NCBI GenBank assembly: GCA_030606635.1
Contig: JAUWGA010000020.1
Coordinates: 1 to 14,573 of the forward strand
Length of the DNA stretch: 14,573 nt
From: Methanosarcinales archaeon
GTDB lineage: Archaea > Halobacteriota > Methanosarcinia > Methanosarcinales > Methanogasteraceae
Reading direction: 5' to 3'
The notes under the pieces were generated by a model. That model saw nothing but the letters and a program-made list of their open reading frames with translations, was not told the origin of the DNA and ran no database searches. Below, piece after piece: positions 5,959-13,503 of this stretch. A program made the position numbers and the translations under genes. Within the stretch, counting starts at the first letter, position 1. Every line of letters starts with the position of its first letter.

Positions 5959-7734
5959 TCAGGGATTCAGTCCCCTGACTTCTGACAATACCGCATCGGG
6001 ATCGATGGCATATCGCTGGACGAGCTGGGAGATCTCCTTATAATTGTTGATATCCTTCTCAACCATGTATTCAAGGATATCTTTGCGTTCTTCTAATGCG
6101 TCTCTCAGTTGGCTATTTGTCCAGCCGCGCTCCTCCTTGATATTGTCCAGCACATAAGAGTTGCCTGAGTACTCGAACGTGTCTTTCGTAGGATCCCAGA
6201 GGTACAGGTCGTTGATCCTTACGCCGCCGGTTCTCTGGTCAAGCCCTGTGATCTCAAGAAGCGTCTTCGTCCGCCTGACGCGCTCATTTCCGATGTATGT
6301 CTGCATCTGGATGCTTACGATGTTTAGTGCCTGCAGCATCGCGTGCGGCACGTTGATGGGCTCGCCCTGAAGCCGGTTTAAGAGTGTCTCGATGTCTGCG
6401 GCGTGCATCGTTGAGTATGTGGTGTGTCCTGTGGACATCGCCTGGAAGAGCGTTAGCGCTTCTTCGCCGCGCACCTCTCCGACAAGGATATATTCGGGAC
6501 GCTGCCTGAGCGCTGCTTTGAGGAGTTCGAACATATTGATCTCGTTCACACCCTCGTGAGCGATGGTCGACTCTCTTGTGACGCCTGCGATCCAGTTCTC
6601 GTGGTGCAGGGTCAGTTCTCTGGTATCCTCGATGGAAACGATCTTTGCTATCGGTGGTATGAACATGGAGACCGCGTTTAGTGCGGAGGTCTTTCCGGAT
6701 GCTGTGCCGCCGGCAAGGATCATACTCTTGTTGTTCTCGATCGCAAGCCAGAGATATGCAAGCATCTCGCTTGAGCATGTTCCGAATTTGAGCATGTCCA
6801 CCGGAGTAAACGGATCCTCTTTAAACCTTCGAATCGTGAATGAACTGCCTCTCGTGGTCACTTCCTTGCCAAGCGTTGCCTGTAGCCGTGATCCGTCCGG
6901 CAGTGTTGCGTTGACCATCGGGCTGCCGATCGAGATGTGTTTGCCACCCCGCTGCACGAGCTGGATCACGAACGAGTTTAAGTAGTCTTCATTAAACGTT
7001 AGGCTCGTCTCTATATTTTTATATACTGTATGATATATGAATATAGGAATGCCAACGCCATCACAGGAGATATCCTCGATGTGCGGGTCATTGAGCATCG
7101 CATCCAGCTTCCCGTACCCGACATAGTTTCTCTCAAGAAAATAAAGGAGTTTGTGAGTGGAGCGCGGACTTAACTCTATCGAGTAGTAACCAAGCAACTC
7201 CAGCGCCTTCCTCCGCAGGATCCGGCTCTTAACGAGTCCGATATCCAAGCCCTCATCGTCCTCCCCGGCGCCTGCGTCCACAAACCGCGCGTCAACCAGT
7301 TTCTCAAACCGCTCCTCATCCTCGCCAGTATCAGCTCCAGCGACCTGCGCGCCACTGTCTCCGTCACTTTCGTCGAGAATCTCCTCAATCCCTTCGTCAA
7401 ATCGTCCCGCGTTCGCCTCCGCAAACTCGACATCATCAAGCGTAAGCACGTCAGAAAGGTCCTCATACAACCGAATGAGCAATGTCTTCTCAAACGGCGT
7501 CAGCGCGGGCTCGGCCACCGTATACACCGGAACTTTCTTCGCGGTGTCATACAAAATCCGCACAAACGCATACGGCTCATTCACCCAGTATCGCTCAATC
7601 TCGGTATATCCCTCTGGAATCCGGTCCTCGACAAGGACGTCATGCTTCGCAGGATCATAAGGTTCAAGATCATACACAACTTCTTTGGTGCTGACAATCT
7701 CTTTTATCCTGCTCATAAGTTCACTACTTCCCAT
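5959..7734 (-). CDS. Archaeal type II/IV secretion (PilB/TadA/ArlI-like) motor ATPase
   Basis: This 591-residue hexameric AAA+-like motor would power assembly of pilin-type filaments from the cytoplasmic face of the membrane. The N-terminal part has the archaeal pattern RYWVNEPYAFVRI (48-60) and EPALTPFEKTLL. The core carries Walker A GGTASGKT (342-349), Asp box IEDTREL (368-374), Walker B ILVGEVRGEE (416-425) and His box STGHTTYSTMHA (434-445), so it should be active. Residues about 112-165 form a very acidic, Gly/Ala-rich insert that looks disordered and could be a regulatory linker. ATG 7734 lacks a ribosome site; ATG 7716 (Met7) is an alternative. The membrane platform protein that usually follows such ATPases is absent: ftsZ comes next. 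It is divergent from the RecA-like/pilin operon, which suggests a shared function. ArlI is possible, but no archaellin is seen. Confidence 0.93.
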   Translation of the reverse strand: MGSSELMSRIKEIVSTKEVVYDLEPYDPAKHDVLVEDRIPEGYTEIERYWVNEPYAFVRILYDTAKKVPVYTVAEPALTPFEKTLLIRLYEDLSDVLTLDDVEFAEANAGRFDEGIEEILDESDGDSGAQVAGADTGEDEERFEKLVDARFVDAGAGEDDEGLDIGLVKSRILRRKALELLGYYSIELSPRSTHKLLYFLERNYVGYGKLDAMLNDPHIEDISCDGVGIPIFIYHTVYKNIETSLTFNEDYLNSFVIQLVQRGGKHISIGSPMVNATLPDGSRLQATLGKEVTTRGSSFTIRRFKEDPFTPVDMLKFGTCSSEMLAYLWLAIENNKSMILAGGTASGKTSALNAVSMFIPPIAKIVSIEDTRELTLHHENWIAGVTRESTIAHEGVNEINMFELLKAALRQRPEYILVGEVRGEEALTLFQAMSTGHTTYSTMHAADIETLLNRLQGEPINVPHAMLQALNIVSIQMQTYIGNERVRRTKTLLEITGLDQRTGGVRINDLYLWDPTKDTFEYSGNSYVLDNIKEERGWTNSQLRDALEERKDILEYMVEKDINNYKEISQLVQRYAIDPDAVLSEVRGLNP

Positions 7735-7811
7735 AGTTCTTACAACTACTGTATCCGTAAAAAGCTTTTTGTATGGTGCAGACTGATTATCGGATAAGGG
7801 GACTTCAATAG
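7735..7811. promoter_or_regulatory. Divergent promoter region of the pilus locus
   Basis: The 77-base gap separates the ATPase gene from the RecA-like/pilin operon. It contains a perfect 12-base palindrome AAAAAGCTTTTT (7759-7770). TTTTTGTAT (7766-7773) could act as a TATA box for the plus-strand operon, with a start near 7795 and AAGGGGAC as the ribosome site. ATACAAAAA on the other strand could serve the ATPase. One regulator bound at the palindrome could control both directions. Confidence 0.4.
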
Positions 7812-8681
7812 ATGGGGACGCAGATGGATGAACTACACCTGATTACGATGCCAACAGGGATTATATCGCTCGACTCTGTACTGAAAGGCGGGTTCCCGGC
7901 TGGCTCATTCGTCATGCTGCTTGGGGAGATCGGTGCTGGAAACACAGAGTTTGCGTACACGTCAGTACTATCGCTCCTCGAACTACAACGAAACGGAAAG
8001 TTTTCCGGAGCATTTGGAAATTCCGTACTTCCGGAGAAGATATGCTACATTTCGCTTACCAGAAGCTGGGAAGACGTACATGACGAGATAAGACAGGATT
8101 TTCCGGAAGATTTCTATGAGATATCCAGCAAAATAGACTTCAAAGACTTTTCAGAGGAGTACTTTAGCAGATCCTCGGTGCCACTCGAGTGGTTGACCGA
8201 ACCCGCGCTAACTTTCAACTCATTAAGAGAAAAAGTATCAGGAAAGGGACTGATCAGCGAGATGGTGGCATACCTCGACGAAAACGCACCAAATAGCGTA
8301 GTCATCATTGATTCCGTAACCACGCTTGCAGAGTACTGCGCAAACCCCGGACATTCCGCAGAGTGGTCAGACATAATATCCTTCTTTCGAGGTCTGCAGA
8401 AGATATCAAAGAAATGGGGCGGGATTGTGTACGCGCTGCTCACAGCAAACATCCTTGAAAGCTCATTACAGGAGCAGATAATGGACTGTGCTGACGGGGT
8501 CCTGATATTCGAATGGGACGACTTCGGCGAAACCAAACGACAGCGAGTGATGCACGTCAAGAAATTCAGGGGTCTTCTGCCGCAACTTGAGCGGGCTAAC
8601 CTTGTGAAATTCGAGACGTCGGTCACCACGGATCATGGCTTCGCAATATCAAGGGTCAAACAGGTTGGATGGCAGAGATGA
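7812..8681 (+). CDS. RecA/KaiC-superfamily protein with degenerate Walker A (HTR-like)
   Basis: The 289-residue protein has the RecA/RAD55 fold: TGIISLDSVLKGGFPAGS (15-32), P-loop position GEIGAGNTEF (38-47), and Walker B SVVIIDSVTTLAEY (162-175). The invariant P-loop lysine is Asn44 (codon AAC). The middle segment KDFSEEYFSRSSVPLEWL (111-128) resembles the proteins called HTR-like in haloarchaea, where I recall P-loops that also lack lysine. It is probably cytoplasmic; no membrane segment is seen. In archaella the related ArlH binds the ArlI motor, so this may be a nucleotide-sensing or structural partner of the divergent ATPase. ATG 7812 follows AAGGGGAC; ATG 7824 is possible. It overlaps the next gene, a complete RecA-like ATPase, so the two may form a mixed complex. 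Confidence 0.8.
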   Translation: MGTQMDELHLITMPTGIISLDSVLKGGFPAGSFVMLLGEIGAGNTEFAYTSVLSLLELQRNGKFSGAFGNSVLPEKICYISLTRSWEDVHDEIRQDFPEDFYEISSKIDFKDFSEEYFSRSSVPLEWLTEPALTFNSLREKVSGKGLISEMVAYLDENAPNSVVIIDSVTTLAEYCANPGHSAEWSDIISFFRGLQKISKKWGGIVYALLTANILESSLQEQIMDCADGVLIFEWDDFGETKRQRVMHVKKFRGLLPQLERANLVKFETSVTTDHGFAISRVKQVGWQR

Positions 8682-9373
8682 TAATAGAACGGGTCAGTAG
8701 CGGCATGCCGGAATTGGACGAGAAACTGGAAGGCGGATTTCCGGAGAACAGCACCACCGCGATCATCGGAGCATTCGGAACCGGGAAATCCACGTTCGGG
8801 ATGCAATTCCTAAACTCGGGTCTGCAAAACGGCGAACACTGCATCTTGATCAGCCTCGACGACGACGAAGAAACCATGATCCGCACAGCATCAGAGTACG
8901 GGTGGGACTTTCAGAGATATGTGGATGAAGAACTGTTGCTCCTGCTGAAACTGACTGCGATCGATATCAAAACATCGATACTCCGCATCCGAAGCGAACT
9001 GCCACGACTCTTCGAGATGTTCGGCGCGAAACGATGCGTGTTCGACTCGATAACGCTCTTCGAAATGCTGTTCACAAGCGAAAACGAACGGAGACTGATC
9101 GTATACGACCTTGTTCAGGTGATGAGGAATAGCGGAGCAACGTCCGTAATAACCTCGGAATTGGACAGCTCAAACCCATACGCATCACGATTCGGAATGA
9201 TCGAATACGTGTCAGACGGTGTTATATTCTTAAACTACCACCGACTCGCCATGGAGAAAACCATCCGGCTATCCATCGAGATTACGAAAATGCGGAGAAC
9301 GAAACATTCGAGAGATTTTATGTCTTATGAGGTGCACAGAGATGGGATCAAGATCAAAACACCGGGCACATAG
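8669..9373 (+). CDS. KaiC-like/RAD55-family RecA-superfamily ATPase
   Basis: This 234-residue single-domain KaiC-like ATPase opens with the family signature RVSSGMPELDEKLEGGFPENS (8-28). Walker A GAFGTGKST (34-42) is intact, Walker B is CVFDSITLFEML (123-134), and KMRRTKHSRDFMSYEV (207-222) matches the KM-R-T-x-H segment near the C-terminus of KaiC-type domains. It lacks the second domain of the cyanobacterial clock protein, so a clock role is not implied. The gene overlaps the upstream RecA-like gene: ATG 8669 overlaps by 13 bases, and the alternative ATG 8678 gives a four-base ATGA overlap. It also overlaps the next pilin-like gene by 32 bases. Tight coupling suggests stoichiometric production with its lysine-less neighbour. 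A regulatory or assembly role for the pilin-like proteins is inferred. Confidence 0.88.
   Translation: MAEMIIERVSSGMPELDEKLEGGFPENSTTAIIGAFGTGKSTFGMQFLNSGLQNGEHCILISLDDDEETMIRTASEYGWDFQRYVDEELLLLLKLTAIDIKTSILRIRSELPRLFEMFGAKRCVFDSITLFEMLFTSENERRLIVYDLVQVMRNSGATSVITSELDSSNPYASRFGMIEYVSDGVIFLNYHRLAMEKTIRLSIEITKMRRTKHSRDFMSYEVHRDGIKIKTPGT
9329..9334 (+). promoter_or_regulatory. GAGGTG ribosome site deciding the start of pilin-like gene 1
   Basis: GAGGTG, inside the end of the KaiC-like gene, is seven bases before ATG 9342. It overlaps the in-frame ATG at 9327, so 9342 is the better start. Confidence 0.6.
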
Positions 9374-10727
9374 TCTGATATTCTCAAACGATGATGCGGT
9401 TTCAACCGTCGTGAGCTTTATGCTGCTCTTTGGGCTGATCCTGTCGGTCATACTGTTTGTAAGAGTGCAGTATGTCCCACTATGGAGTGCGGATGTAGAA
9501 GCAAGACATGCAGACGCTGTCTTCGTTGATTTCTCAGCAATCCCGGGCAACATCGATAATCTGGTACTTGCCAATGGCAGCGTCGCTGTAAGCCAACAGA
9601 GGATCCGGCTCGGCAGCGGCAGCATCCCGATCATAGCTCCGGGAACATCTTATGGCGCACTGGGGGTGGTGCCGGATGAGGGGCACTTTACTGTGGAGGC
9701 GGATGTCTGGGCTGTGAATATCACGAGGAACAACACTGGCATACGCAGTCTTGAGAACGGATCTGTGAACATCACCAACATTTCCAGCATATCATCGTTT
9801 TATATTTATATTGATGAGATTGAATACCCTCCGTCGCTGGATTCCGGGGATGTGTGTATCCGTGTCACAAACCAGGGAAACCAGAGCGGGCGGGCAGAGA
9901 TCAAGACCGACAGCAGCACGTATCTCCACATATCCACATGGAACGACGAGACCAACGAAGTAATCAAGGGTCTGCCAATAAACTCTGACGATTCAGAGAT
10001 CGAACGTTACAAAATAGATCTTCTGAGTCCCTGTTACGGATTTGACGCGGTTCTGGCCGAAGCAGAAGCAGAGGTTCTGACCGGTGCGGACGCCCCGCAC
10101 TACAACCTCACGATAACGAACACATCACTAAACGGCAGCCATATCCGGTATAAGATCGTCTATAATGAATATAACAGGACTCTGGTTCACTACACAAAGA
10201 CCAGCAACGGCACCATGATGTACGAATCAAGGAACCGCCACTTCTTAAACCAGAAGTTCATCTACCAAAACGGCGCAGTATTCCTCTGCCAGCAATCAGC
10301 CGTGACCATACGCACCGCGCCTGGGGTTCTGATCAGCGACTACCGGAACTATACCCGCGTACTGCTGCCCATGATCTCCGTTGGTACCGGCAAACACAGG
10401 ATACCCCGGATCACCGGAAGCGGGGTTGAGGAACTGCAGATAGAACTCAAACATGCAGACCACATCACATTTGCAGATGGAAACAACACAGAGCGCGTAA
10501 GCATCATAATCACGCCGCCTGCGGGGGATGAGGAATTCCGCGAGAACTACTTGCAGGAATGGGCTGATTATTTCGATGCAACAGTCGCGGGGACCTCGAT
10601 CAGGATGACCTCGGCAAATGCAACCAACTGGGATGACCACACAATAACACTCACCGGAAACATTCACCTGGAGCTGAAGGACATCGATGTCGAAGGAAGA
10701 ATTGCCAGCATCTCGCAGCTGGAATAG
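9342..10727 (+). CDS. Large pilin-like surface protein, paralogue 1
   Basis: The 461-residue protein has a short polar N-terminus, then DDAVSTVVSFMLLFGLILSVILFV (residues about 17-40), a class III signal-like hydrophobic helix of the type IV pilin kind. The rest should lie outside the cell, with many N-x-S/T sequons. It shares its whole length with the next two genes: a VFVDFSAIPGNIDNLVL segment, QRIRLGSGSIPI, VNITNISSIS, SPCYGF, a TSNGTMMYESRNRHFLNQKFIYQ segment, GAVFLCQ, GSGVEELQ and YLQEWADYFDAT. Cysteines in CYGF and FLCQ are conserved in all three. The family resembles archaeal DUF7289-like proteins of unknown role. The -2 position before AVS is Asp, not the usual Lys/Arg, so peptidase processing is uncertain. 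It starts at ATG 9342 behind GAGGTG and overlaps the KaiC-like gene. Confidence 0.85.
   Translation: MGSRSKHRAHSLIFSNDDAVSTVVSFMLLFGLILSVILFVRVQYVPLWSADVEARHADAVFVDFSAIPGNIDNLVLANGSVAVSQQRIRLGSGSIPIIAPGTSYGALGVVPDEGHFTVEADVWAVNITRNNTGIRSLENGSVNITNISSISSFYIYIDEIEYPPSLDSGDVCIRVTNQGNQSGRAEIKTDSSTYLHISTWNDETNEVIKGLPINSDDSEIERYKIDLLSPCYGFDAVLAEAEAEVLTGADAPHYNLTITNTSLNGSHIRYKIVYNEYNRTLVHYTKTSNGTMMYESRNRHFLNQKFIYQNGAVFLCQQSAVTIRTAPGVLISDYRNYTRVLLPMISVGTGKHRIPRITGSGVEELQIELKHADHITFADGNNTERVSIIITPPAGDEEFRENYLQEWADYFDATVAGTSIRMTSANATNWDDHTITLTGNIHLELKDIDVEGRIASISQLE
10548..10613 (+). repeat. Near-identical 66-base block shared by paralogues 1 and 2 (copy 1)
   Basis: This block differs from 11886-11951 at four of 66 positions and encodes YLQEWADYFDATV.GTSIRMTS. 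The corresponding part of paralogue 3 (about 13313-13378) is clearly more diverged, which points to recent duplication or gene conversion between genes 1 and 2 here. Confidence 0.7.
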
Positions 10728-10742
10728 GGGGAAGACGGGGGC

Positions 10743-12065
10743 ATGCAGATGATAAACGAGAGACATTATCACGGTTCGGAAAGGATCTTTCCGGACGACA
10801 GCGCGGTTTCAACCGTTGTCGGTGCTACCTTGATACTCGGATTACTCATAGCAGTCACGGCATTCGTCATTGTGCACTATGTCCCATCATGGGTCGCGGA
10901 CGATGAGGCGCGACATGCGCAGGATGTTTTTGTTGATTTCTCATCGATTCCCGGTCATATCGATGAGCTTGTGCTTACCAACAACACCGATGCCGTCGCC
11001 AGACAGCGAATCAAACTCGGCTGTGGCGGAATCCCGATCATGTCGCCGGGAATGTCATGGGGCTCACTTGGCACAATGCCGCAGGAAGGGAACTTCAGGG
11101 TGGTGGCAGACGTCTGGACCGAGAATATCACGAAAAACGTCACAAGCGGCAATTTCACCGATGCGCGTGTGAATATCACCAACATATCCAGTGTATCGAA
11201 GTTTCATATTTATATCGAGGATTCTTCTAATGGGGCTGTGACAATCTACCTCTCGGATCCTGGAGGGGGCGCGATACTCCAGATTGATGGTAACTGTTAT
11301 GATATGACCACATGGCGCCCTACCGGTGTTAAAATACTCGATGAACTGATTATAACTACCGACCCCGACTCATTACATGCGGTAAACATTCTGAGTCCAT
11401 GTTATGGGTTTAGCAAGGTTTTGAGCGATGCAGACATCCCATACAATATCACGATGATGACTGACGGGAATAGTAGTAATATTAGGTATGAGATAGAATA
11501 TTATGAATATAATAAAACCATAGAACCTTACACAAAGACCAGCAACGGAACCATGGTGTACCGGTCACTGAACCGCTATTTCCTTGACCAGCAGTTCATC
11601 TACCAGGCAGGTGCTGTATTCCTCTGCCAGCCGCCAAATGCGAGTATGAGGATCCTGCCTTACATCACAATCGAGGATGTTGGAAATTATACATGGGTGA
11701 CGATACCGATGGTCACCGTCGGCACTGGCGCAAACAGGACCCCGATGATCGGCGGGAGCGGGGTTGAGGAATTGCAGATGGGGCTTAAATATTTTAACCG
11801 CATCACCTTTGCAGATCGTAACAACACAGAGCGCGTAAACATCATAATCGAGCCGCCGGAAGGGGACGAGGATTTCCGCAAGAACTACCTGCAGGAATGG
11901 GCGGACTATTTCGATGCAACAGTCGAGGGGACCTCGATCAGGATGACCTCGACCCCACCAACTGATGGCAGCTATACAAACACAACTATATCACTCATCG
12001 GAGACATCCACCTGGAGATAAAGGAGATCGAAATCGAAGGGAGAATTGCCAGCATCGCACCATAG
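10743..12065 (+). CDS. Large pilin-like surface protein, paralogue 2
   Basis: This is the shortest of the three tandem paralogues, at 440 residues. The N-terminus has SAVSTVVGATLILGLLIAV (about 20-38) as its hydrophobic helix, then HYVPSWVADDEARH and the shared VFVDFSSIPG core. Ser occupies the -2 position before the predicted A|V cut. Compared with paralogue 1 it lacks some residues in the variable stretch after residue 150, where it carries its own sequence with two extra cysteines (GCGG near residue 97 and GNCYD near 183). The conserved CYGF and FLCQ cysteines are present. Its last 130 residues are closest to paralogue 1, while the CYGFSKVLSDAD region is closest to paralogue 3. It starts 15 bases after paralogue 1 behind a run of G bases; Met3 (10749) is an alternative start. 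Confidence 0.84.
   Translation: MQMINERHYHGSERIFPDDSAVSTVVGATLILGLLIAVTAFVIVHYVPSWVADDEARHAQDVFVDFSSIPGHIDELVLTNNTDAVARQRIKLGCGGIPIMSPGMSWGSLGTMPQEGNFRVVADVWTENITKNVTSGNFTDARVNITNISSVSKFHIYIEDSSNGAVTIYLSDPGGGAILQIDGNCYDMTTWRPTGVKILDELIITTDPDSLHAVNILSPCYGFSKVLSDADIPYNITMMTDGNSSNIRYEIEYYEYNKTIEPYTKTSNGTMVYRSLNRYFLDQQFIYQAGAVFLCQPPNASMRILPYITIEDVGNYTWVTIPMVTVGTGANRTPMIGGSGVEELQMGLKYFNRITFADRNNTERVNIIIEPPEGDEDFRKNYLQEWADYFDATVEGTSIRMTSTPPTDGSYTNTTISLIGDIHLEIKEIEIEGRIASIAP
11397..11435 (+). repeat. Near-identical 39-base block shared by paralogues 2 and 3 (copy 1)
   Basis: It matches 12823-12861 with one mismatch and encodes the end of PCYGFSKVLSDAD. Paralogue 1 is strongly diverged over the same stretch. 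Confidence 0.7.
11886..11951 (+). repeat. Near-identical 66-base block shared by paralogues 1 and 2 (copy 2)
   Basis: This is the partner of 10548-10613, with four mismatches in 66 bases. All but one of the differences I counted are third-position changes. Confidence 0.7.
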
Positions 12066-12069
12066 GATC

Positions 12070-12073
12070 GGGG
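12070..12073 (+). promoter_or_regulatory. GGGG ribosome site deciding the start of pilin-like gene 3
   Basis: GGGG followed by five bases and ATG 12079. The earlier in-frame ATG at 12046 lies inside the end of paralogue 2 and has no comparable site. Confidence 0.45.
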
Positions 12074-12078
12074 AAAGT

Positions 12079-13491
12079 ATGAACAAACAACCAGGAAGCC
12101 AACTGCCTGCAAGAAGCAGGAGGATGGAACCGAGACGGCGGCATAACCATGGGCGCTCTGACCGGATGCTTCAGGACACAAGCGCGGTCTCACTCGTTGT
12201 CGCAACCGTGATGATCTTCGGATTGCTCATAACCATCGCCGCATACATAAACGTGTACTACATCCCCTCATGGGCAGAAGACGCCGAGGCAAAGCACATG
12301 CGAAACGCCTTCACCGACTTCTCATCAATCCCTGGCGCCATCAACAGACTCGTACTCGCAAACGAGACTAACATCATGAGCAGACAGCGAATCGAACTTG
12401 GCGGCGGCGACATCCCGGTCTTATCACCGGTCAGGTCCTGGGGCTCGCTCGGCGCAGTGCCGCGGGAAGGGAACTTCACTGTGACGGCGGACGCATGGAT
12501 GGTGAACATCACAGAGAACCGCACAATCAATGCTGCGATCACGGATGCGGGCGTGAACATCACCAATATATCCGACATCTCATTGTTTTATATTGATATC
12601 GACTCTGCAACGGACGACTTCCTCGGGGGCGGTGGCGAGGTCTTTATCAATTTCACAAATCAGAGCGGCAGGGTGAAGATCTGGTCGGGATTAGGCATAT
12701 ATTCCCTCAAGATATCCACATGGAATGATGACAATAATAGGATAATTGATAGCATATATATAAATAAGGCTACTAATCAAAGTGGTTCCGATCCAGATTA
12801 TTACAGAATCGACCTCCTGAACCCATGTTATGGGTTTAGCAAGGTTTTAAGCGATGCAGACACTCCTTACAACCTCACAATAGAGACCAACAAGTCTGCG
12901 GCATGTAACTATACTATAATTTACAATGAATACAACAAGTCCCTTGTGCATTACTCGGCAACCAGCAACGGCACCCTGATATACGAATCGATGAACCGCT
13001 ACTTCCTCGATCAGAAATTCATCTATCAAAACGGCGCTGTATTCCTCTGCCAGGCACCGAACGCGAGCATGAGGACCCTGCCTGCAATCACAATCGAGGA
13101 TACGGCGAATGAATCTGCCCGCATAACGATACCGATGATCACCGTCGGCACTGGCGTAAACAGGACCCCGATGATCAGCGGAAGCGGAGTCGAAGAACTG
13201 CGGATGAAACTTGAACACCTGAACCGCGTCCCGTTTGCAGAAGGTAATAATACGGATAATGTATACCTCATAATTGAGCCGCCGGAAGGGGACGAGAACT
13301 TCCGCAAGGATTATCTACAGGAATGGGCAAATTACTTTAACAAGATCGTGGGTGGGACATCGGTTGAGGCGAACCCGGAATGGCCACCTGATGACAGTTA
13401 CGCCAACATCACCATAACGCTCAACGGGAGCATCCACCTGGATATCCAGGACATATATATCGACGGAAGAACCAGCAGAATCTCATCATAG
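12079..13491 (+). CDS. Large pilin-like surface protein, paralogue 3
   Basis: This is the longest paralogue, at 470 residues. The N-terminus is unusual: about 30 residues rich in Arg and His (RSRRMEPRRRHNHGRSDR) precede TSAVSLVVATVMIFGLLITIAAY, the pilin-like hydrophobic helix at about 34-56. The positive stretch would stay inside the cell or be removed on processing. Ser is again at -2. The exported part keeps the family core: FTDFSSIPGAINRLVL, QRIELGGGDIPVLSP, VNITNIS, PCYGFSKVLSDAD, NRYFLDQKFIYQNGAVFLCQ, GSGVEELRM and FRKDYLQEWANYF. It carries several N-x-S/T sequons. The frame is open from ATG 12046, but ATG 12079 has GGGG five bases upstream and avoids overlapping paralogue 2. It begins 13 bases after paralogue 2, so it is likely on the same transcript. 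Confidence 0.84.
   Translation: MNKQPGSQLPARSRRMEPRRRHNHGRSDRMLQDTSAVSLVVATVMIFGLLITIAAYINVYYIPSWAEDAEAKHMRNAFTDFSSIPGAINRLVLANETNIMSRQRIELGGGDIPVLSPVRSWGSLGAVPREGNFTVTADAWMVNITENRTINAAITDAGVNITNISDISLFYIDIDSATDDFLGGGGEVFINFTNQSGRVKIWSGLGIYSLKISTWNDDNNRIIDSIYINKATNQSGSDPDYYRIDLLNPCYGFSKVLSDADTPYNLTIETNKSAACNYTIIYNEYNKSLVHYSATSNGTLIYESMNRYFLDQKFIYQNGAVFLCQAPNASMRTLPAITIEDTANESARITIPMITVGTGVNRTPMISGSGVEELRMKLEHLNRVPFAEGNNTDNVYLIIEPPEGDENFRKDYLQEWANYFNKIVGGTSVEANPEWPPDDSYANITITLNGSIHLDIQDIYIDGRTSRISS
12823..12861 (+). repeat. Near-identical 39-base block shared by paralogues 2 and 3 (copy 2)
   Basis: This is the partner of 11397-11435, with a single mismatch. Confidence 0.7.
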
Positions 13492-13503
13492 GAGTGGGGA
13501 GAC

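Noticed and set aside
6284..6778. A 164-codon open frame in another frame inside the secretion ATPase
   Set aside because: Its Arg/His-rich, motif-free translation is typical of an out-of-frame shadow; the Walker and His boxes are all in the other frame.
8114..8629. A 171-codon minus-strand frame opposite the first RecA-like gene
   Set aside because: No motif, no ribosome site, and it lies within a recognised coding region.
8669..9373. Circadian clock KaiC
   Set aside because: Only one RecA domain is present and no KaiA or KaiB is nearby; single-domain KaiC-like proteins are common in archaea with other roles.
5959..13491. Archaellum operon
   Set aside because: The ATPase and RecA-like genes recall ArlI and ArlH, but no archaellin or other Arl gene is present, and the pilin-like proteins are far larger than archaellins.
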